Part shown: in pieces, positions 6,917 to 9,722 of the stretch
Layout: every line of letters begins with the position of its first letter
Numbering within the stretch: position 1 is the stretch's first letter
Assembly (NCBI GenBank): GCA_046539045.1
Contig: JBKHHU010000135.1
Coordinates: forward strand, 1 to 9,722
Origin: JBKHHU01 sp046539045
GTDB taxonomy: Bacteria > Planctomycetota > Phycisphaerae > SM23-33
Direction of reading: 5' to 3'
DNA: 9,722 nt
Position numbers and translations under genes: made by a program
Notes under the pieces: generated by a model
What the model saw: the letters and a program-made list of their open reading frames with translations, nothing else
Database searches by the model: none
What the model was told of the DNA's origin: nothing

Positions 6917-7951
6917 ATGAAGCTTCTGGTTGAAGGTCGCCCGCTCGTGCAGAAACACGTCTCGGGAGTGCAGCGATATACCGCCGATCTTCTGGAAGCT
7001 ATGCGCGCACTCAACGCCGAATTTGACGTCCTCATCCCGCAGAGCCGATCCCGCATGAAGATGCAACTCTGGGAGCATTTCGTTCTCCCGCGAGAAGCGC
7101 TCCGGGCCGATGTGCTGTTCTGTCCGGGTAATGTCGCGCCCGTCCGGCTCAGCCGCAGCGTCCGGCTGGTTGTGACGCTGCATTGTCTGCGGTTTCTCCG
7201 GTTCCCGGAAACGTACCACCCGATGTTCCGGTTGTACTATCGTCGGCTGATTCCGAAGGTTCTCCACCGGGCGGATGCAGTGCTCACTGTCTCGCAAGCG
7301 GCAGCGGATGAAATCGCGACTATCTACCCGCAAGCGGCCGCCAAGCTCCGCGTGACGCCGCTGGGAGTGTCCGGGCACTTCCAGCCGGATCCGCAGCATC
7401 CCCGGGAAAAGCGGATCCTCTACGTCGGTTCGCTGGCACCGGGCAAAAACATCGGGAATATCATAGAAGCATTCAGTCAAGTCGCCGAAGACATGCCGCA
7501 TGAACTGTGCATCGTCGGTTCGCCGTCGCCGGCAATGCGGTCGCTCGGGAAAGCATCCAATGCCGCCAAACGGCTCGGCCAACGCGTGCGGTGGACGGGA
7601 CAGGTGACCGACCGGAAGGAACTGGTCGATATCTATCGCAGTGCGCAGATGCTGGCGTTCCCGTCTCAGTACGAGAGTTTTGGTCTGCCGGTGCTGGAGG
7701 CGATGGCCTGCGGTACGCCGGTTGTTGCCTCGGATATCCCCGCACTGCGGGAAACCGCCGGGACGGCTGCGGAGTTCGTGGCTGCCGATGACGTGGACGC
7801 GCTGGCAGAACGCTTCCGAACTCTTGCCGCGGATGAAGGTCGGCGGGAAGCCATGTCCGCCGCGGGGCTCGAACGGGCGAAGGAGTTTTCATGGCAGCGA
7901 TGTGCTGAACGCACGCTGGCGGCCATCGCGGCTGTCGGAGGGAGCGAGTAA
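6917..7951 (+). CDS. Glycosyltransferase family 4 (GT-B fold)
   Basis: Cytoplasmic retaining glycosyltransferase of 344 residues using a nucleotide-sugar donor. The N-terminal acceptor domain opens with MKLLVEGRPL and has the HVSGVQRYTADLL loop and helix (14-26), where GT4 enzymes typically show G-I/V-x-R-Y. The donor domain starts at RILYVGSLAPGKNI (166-179, with K177 expected to contact donor phosphate) and carries the E-x7-E motif at YESFGLPVLEAMACGTPVV (E253 and E261), diagnostic of GT4. The start is ATG 6917 because GGGGA lies 6 bases upstream and the protein then begins directly with the first strand; ATG 6899 would add six residues (MIRGYE) without a ribosome site. The stop TAA overlaps the ATG of the GT2 gene by one base. 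Probably part of a surface-glycan pathway, often mannosyl or glucosyl transfer in this family; the exact sugar cannot be read from the sequence. Confidence 0.95.
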   Translation: MKLLVEGRPLVQKHVSGVQRYTADLLEAMRALNAEFDVLIPQSRSRMKMQLWEHFVLPREALRADVLFCPGNVAPVRLSRSVRLVVTLHCLRFLRFPETYHPMFRLYYRRLIPKVLHRADAVLTVSQAAADEIATIYPQAAAKLRVTPLGVSGHFQPDPQHPREKRILYVGSLAPGKNIGNIIEAFSQVAEDMPHELCIVGSPSPAMRSLGKASNAAKRLGQRVRWTGQVTDRKELVDIYRSAQMLAFPSQYESFGLPVLEAMACGTPVVASDIPALRETAGTAAEFVAADDVDALAERFRTLAADEGRREAMSAAGLERAKEFSWQRCAERTLAAIAAVGGSE

Positions 7952-8871
7952 TGGACGCACAGCGGATCACGGTAATTGTTTGTACGGTCGGAGGACGAGC
8001 CGAGGCACTGAAGCGATGTTTTGAGTCGCTGGTCAAACAATCTCGCCGTCCGGATGAGGTGGTGCTGGTAAAAGGCCCAGGGGCTGAGAACGCCGACGAT
8101 GCGATTGAATATGAGGGGCTGGTCGTTACCGGTGTGGAGCAGCTGAATATCTCTGCCGCCCGGAATGCCGGGGTGGATGCAGCCGGGGGCGATATCCTCG
8201 CGTTCATTGACGATGATGCGTGGGCCGAGGCCGACTGGCTGGACAAGCTCATCGGTCCATTGGAGCAGGAGAAGATAGCCGCTGTTGGCGGCAAGGTACT
8301 TGACGGGCGGTGTGGCGACAGGCCGGTGGCGTTCCTGAACGGGATCGTCCGCCTCAGTGGCAGGCAGCACGACGTCGAACCAGAGCCGCAGGAGCGTAAC
8401 GCTCCCGCCGGGCCCTGGTACAACCGTGTGCTGGGATGCAACTTCGCCGTGCGACGCGGCCCGCTGGAAGAAGTGGGGCGGTTCGACGAGTACATCGAGT
8501 TCGCCTATGACGAGACGGACCTGGCCGTGCGACTGATCCAGGGAGGATGGGAGGTTGCCCACGCACCGGAGGCGGTGGTGGTTCACGGCTGGGCCTCCGG
8601 GACACACCGCAGCAGTGATCTGGATCGGAACTGGTATGCCGAGATGAAAAACCAGATGTACTTCGGCCTGAAGAACCGCACCGGTTTCCTCTCCGCCTGT
8701 CGTACGATCGGACGGGGGTTCTTCCGCGCGATCGGCCTGCAACTGCGGTTCCGCTCGGCGTGCAAGCGTTCGCTCATCTCGGAGCGTCAGCGGGATCGTT
8801 TCCGGGAAGATGCGATTGAGGGGTACCGCGTAGGCGTGCGGGCCGGATGGAGAGCAGGCAAGCGGCGCTAG
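7951..8871 (+). CDS. Glycosyltransferase family 2 (GT-A fold)
   Basis: Inverting glycosyltransferase of 306 residues using a nucleotide-sugar donor and a divalent metal. Landmarks: the nucleotide-binding first strand ITVIVCTVGGRAEAL (6-20), ISAARNAGVDAAGGDILAFIDDD (67-89) with the metal-binding D-D-D at 87-89, LGCNFAVRR (161-169), the acceptor-side acidic motif DETDLAVRL (187-195), where the base normally sits, and a short basic tail rich in Arg and Gly (290-306). No membrane span is visible, so it acts in the cytoplasm, perhaps at the membrane surface through its basic C-terminus. The ATG overlaps the TAA of the GT4 gene (TAATG), and GGAGGGAG lies about 6 bases upstream, so the pair is co-translated. 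The C-terminal part (212-245, with HGWASGTHR) resembles rhamnosyl/galactosyl-type GT2 enzymes only loosely; the donor sugar is not assigned. Confidence 0.95.
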   Translation: MDAQRITVIVCTVGGRAEALKRCFESLVKQSRRPDEVVLVKGPGAENADDAIEYEGLVVTGVEQLNISAARNAGVDAAGGDILAFIDDDAWAEADWLDKLIGPLEQEKIAAVGGKVLDGRCGDRPVAFLNGIVRLSGRQHDVEPEPQERNAPAGPWYNRVLGCNFAVRRGPLEEVGRFDEYIEFAYDETDLAVRLIQGGWEVAHAPEAVVVHGWASGTHRSSDLDRNWYAEMKNQMYFGLKNRTGFLSACRTIGRGFFRAIGLQLRFRSACKRSLISERQRDRFREDAIEGYRVGVRAGWRAGKRR

Positions 8872-8897
8872 CCAGGAACCAACGGCCGATCGCCGCT
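8861..8897. terminator. Inverted repeat between convergent genes, possible two-way terminator
   Basis: AGCGGCG (8861-8867) is the exact reverse complement of CGCCGCT (8891-8897), a 7-bp GC-rich stem enclosing 23 bases in which GCC/GGC can pair further. It spans the stop of the GT2 gene and touches the stop of the aldolase gene, so one structure could serve both strands. There is no T-run on either side and the loop is long, so the call is weak. Confidence 0.3.
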
Positions 8898-9679
8898 CAC
8901 GGTTTCTCGGCCAGGTGGCTGCGGATTTTCTTCAGGCCGCTCCCGGCCACTTCGGCCAGCATGGTGATATCCAAGCTGTAAGCGATGAAGCGGTAGCCTT
9001 CGTCGATGCGCTGGTTGACTGCATTGGGGTGAGGCGGGACGACGTGAATCCCCGGAATGATGTTCTTCTCTTTGCAGGCTTTCAGAATCCGCCCGGTCGC
9101 GGCGATCATGTCCGGGTGGTCGAACTGCTTGACGATCCCCATCGATGCAGAAAGATCGTACGGACCGATGAACACCGCGTCGACCCCGGGTACGTCAAGA
9201 ATCTCGTGGATATTCTCCACGCCCTCGATGTGCTCGATCTGGACCGCAGCCAAGGTCCGATCGTTGGCTGAGCCGACGGCCTGGTCGAAGTTCGCTCCAT
9301 AGAGATTGTCTCGACAGAAACCAACCCCTCGCATCCCCTCCGGGGGGTACTTCACCGCGGAAACGACCTCCCGTGCCTGCTCGGCGGTGTTGATGAGCGG
9401 AGCGACCACCCCATCGGCTCCGGCGTCCATGTACCGCTTGATCGTTTGGTAATCGTGACCGGGCAGGCGGACCAGGGCAGCGCAGTCGGGGTTGCCGGCT
9501 CGCATCGCCTGGAAAAGCATCTGGGCCTGTGGCTCGTTGACGGCGGAGTGTTCGGCATCGACGCAGAGAAAGTCGAAGCCCAACCCTGCCAGCAACTCTG
9601 CCACGATCGGGCTGGCGGTGTTGATCCAACTGCCCACGACGACTTCGCCGGAGCGGAGTGCTTTTCGAACATTCCTCAC
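8897..9679 (-). CDS. HpcH/HpaI-family class II aldolase
   Basis: Metal-dependent aldolase of 260 residues that splits or forms 2-keto-3-deoxy acids, giving pyruvate plus an aldehyde. The TIM-barrel family is recognised by WINTASPIVAELLAGLGFDF (18-37), the catalytic His in DAEHSAVN (H44), VRLPGHD (70-76, R71 expected to bind pyruvate), GADGVVAPLINTAEQAREVV (87-106), YPPEGMRGVG (111-120), metal ligand E149 in VQIEH, and IGPYDLSASMG (171-181) with metal ligand D175. Length is normal for the family. The start is GTG at 9679, with GAGGG about 8 bases upstream and the N-terminus matching family starts. Close relatives include 4-hydroxy-2-oxoheptanedioate aldolase, 2-keto-3-deoxy-L-rhamnonate aldolase and 2-dehydro-3-deoxyglucarate aldolase; the sequence does not separate them with certainty. 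A sugar-acid breakdown role is plausible. It converges on the GT2 gene with 25 bases between stops, so it is not in that operon. Confidence 0.92.
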   Translation of the reverse strand: MRNVRKALRSGEVVVGSWINTASPIVAELLAGLGFDFLCVDAEHSAVNEPQAQMLFQAMRAGNPDCAALVRLPGHDYQTIKRYMDAGADGVVAPLINTAEQAREVVSAVKYPPEGMRGVGFCRDNLYGANFDQAVGSANDRTLAAVQIEHIEGVENIHEILDVPGVDAVFIGPYDLSASMGIVKQFDHPDMIAATGRILKACKEKNIIPGIHVVPPHPNAVNQRIDEGYRFIAYSLDITMLAEVAGSGLKKIRSHLAEKP

Positions 9680-9722
9680 TCGTTGTCCCTCTTTTGTGCT
9701 GCGGACGGACGACCCGCACTGC

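Noticed and set aside
7666..8742. A 358-residue open frame on the minus strand opposite GT4/GT2
   Set aside because: It lies over the conserved GT4 donor motif and the whole GT2 core; its composition is typical of an antisense shadow.

Overview
This window is GC-rich bacterial chromosome, most likely from the Planctomycetota or a close PVC-group relative. That placement is inferred from the mix of genes: a type I sulfatase, a GYF_2-domain protein with one membrane span and a long ectodomain, a multi-span glycosyltransferase of a type common in these bacteria, and DapF. No rRNA or other marker gene is present to confirm it. I count nine protein-coding genes. There are no RNA genes, mobile elements or CRISPR arrays, and no gene-free stretch over 300 bases; the longest gap is 194 bases.

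Left part (1-5039), all on the minus strand. Reading in the direction of transcription, a promoter near 5011-5039 leads into dapF (diaminopimelate epimerase), an unrecognised 537-residue protein, and a small class I methyltransferase. These three genes are separated by 4 and 0 bases, so they look like one operon. After a possible weak hairpin, a second promoter (1714-1743) leads into a GYF_2-domain membrane protein. Its stop overlaps the GTG start of a type I sulfatase that runs off the left edge.

Middle (5102-8871). This is a divergent glycan-assembly locus. A polytopic GT-C-type glycosyltransferase is read leftward. A GT4 and a GT2 glycosyltransferase, overlapping by one base, are read rightward. 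The roughly 140 bases between the divergent starts carry candidate promoters for both directions that overlap each other. The set suggests assembly of a cell-surface or exported glycan: the two cytoplasmic enzymes would use nucleotide sugars and the membrane enzyme would use a lipid-linked sugar.

Right part (8897-9679). An HpcH/HpaI-family class II aldolase on the minus strand converges on the GT2 gene. The two stop codons are 25 bases apart, within a GC-rich inverted repeat.

The least explained item is the 537-residue protein between dapF and the methyltransferase, which I could not assign to any family. Other points of interest are a substitution at a normally conserved substrate-binding arginine in DapF, the lack of a visible signal peptide on the sulfatase, and the sulfatase's tight coupling to the GYF_2 protein.
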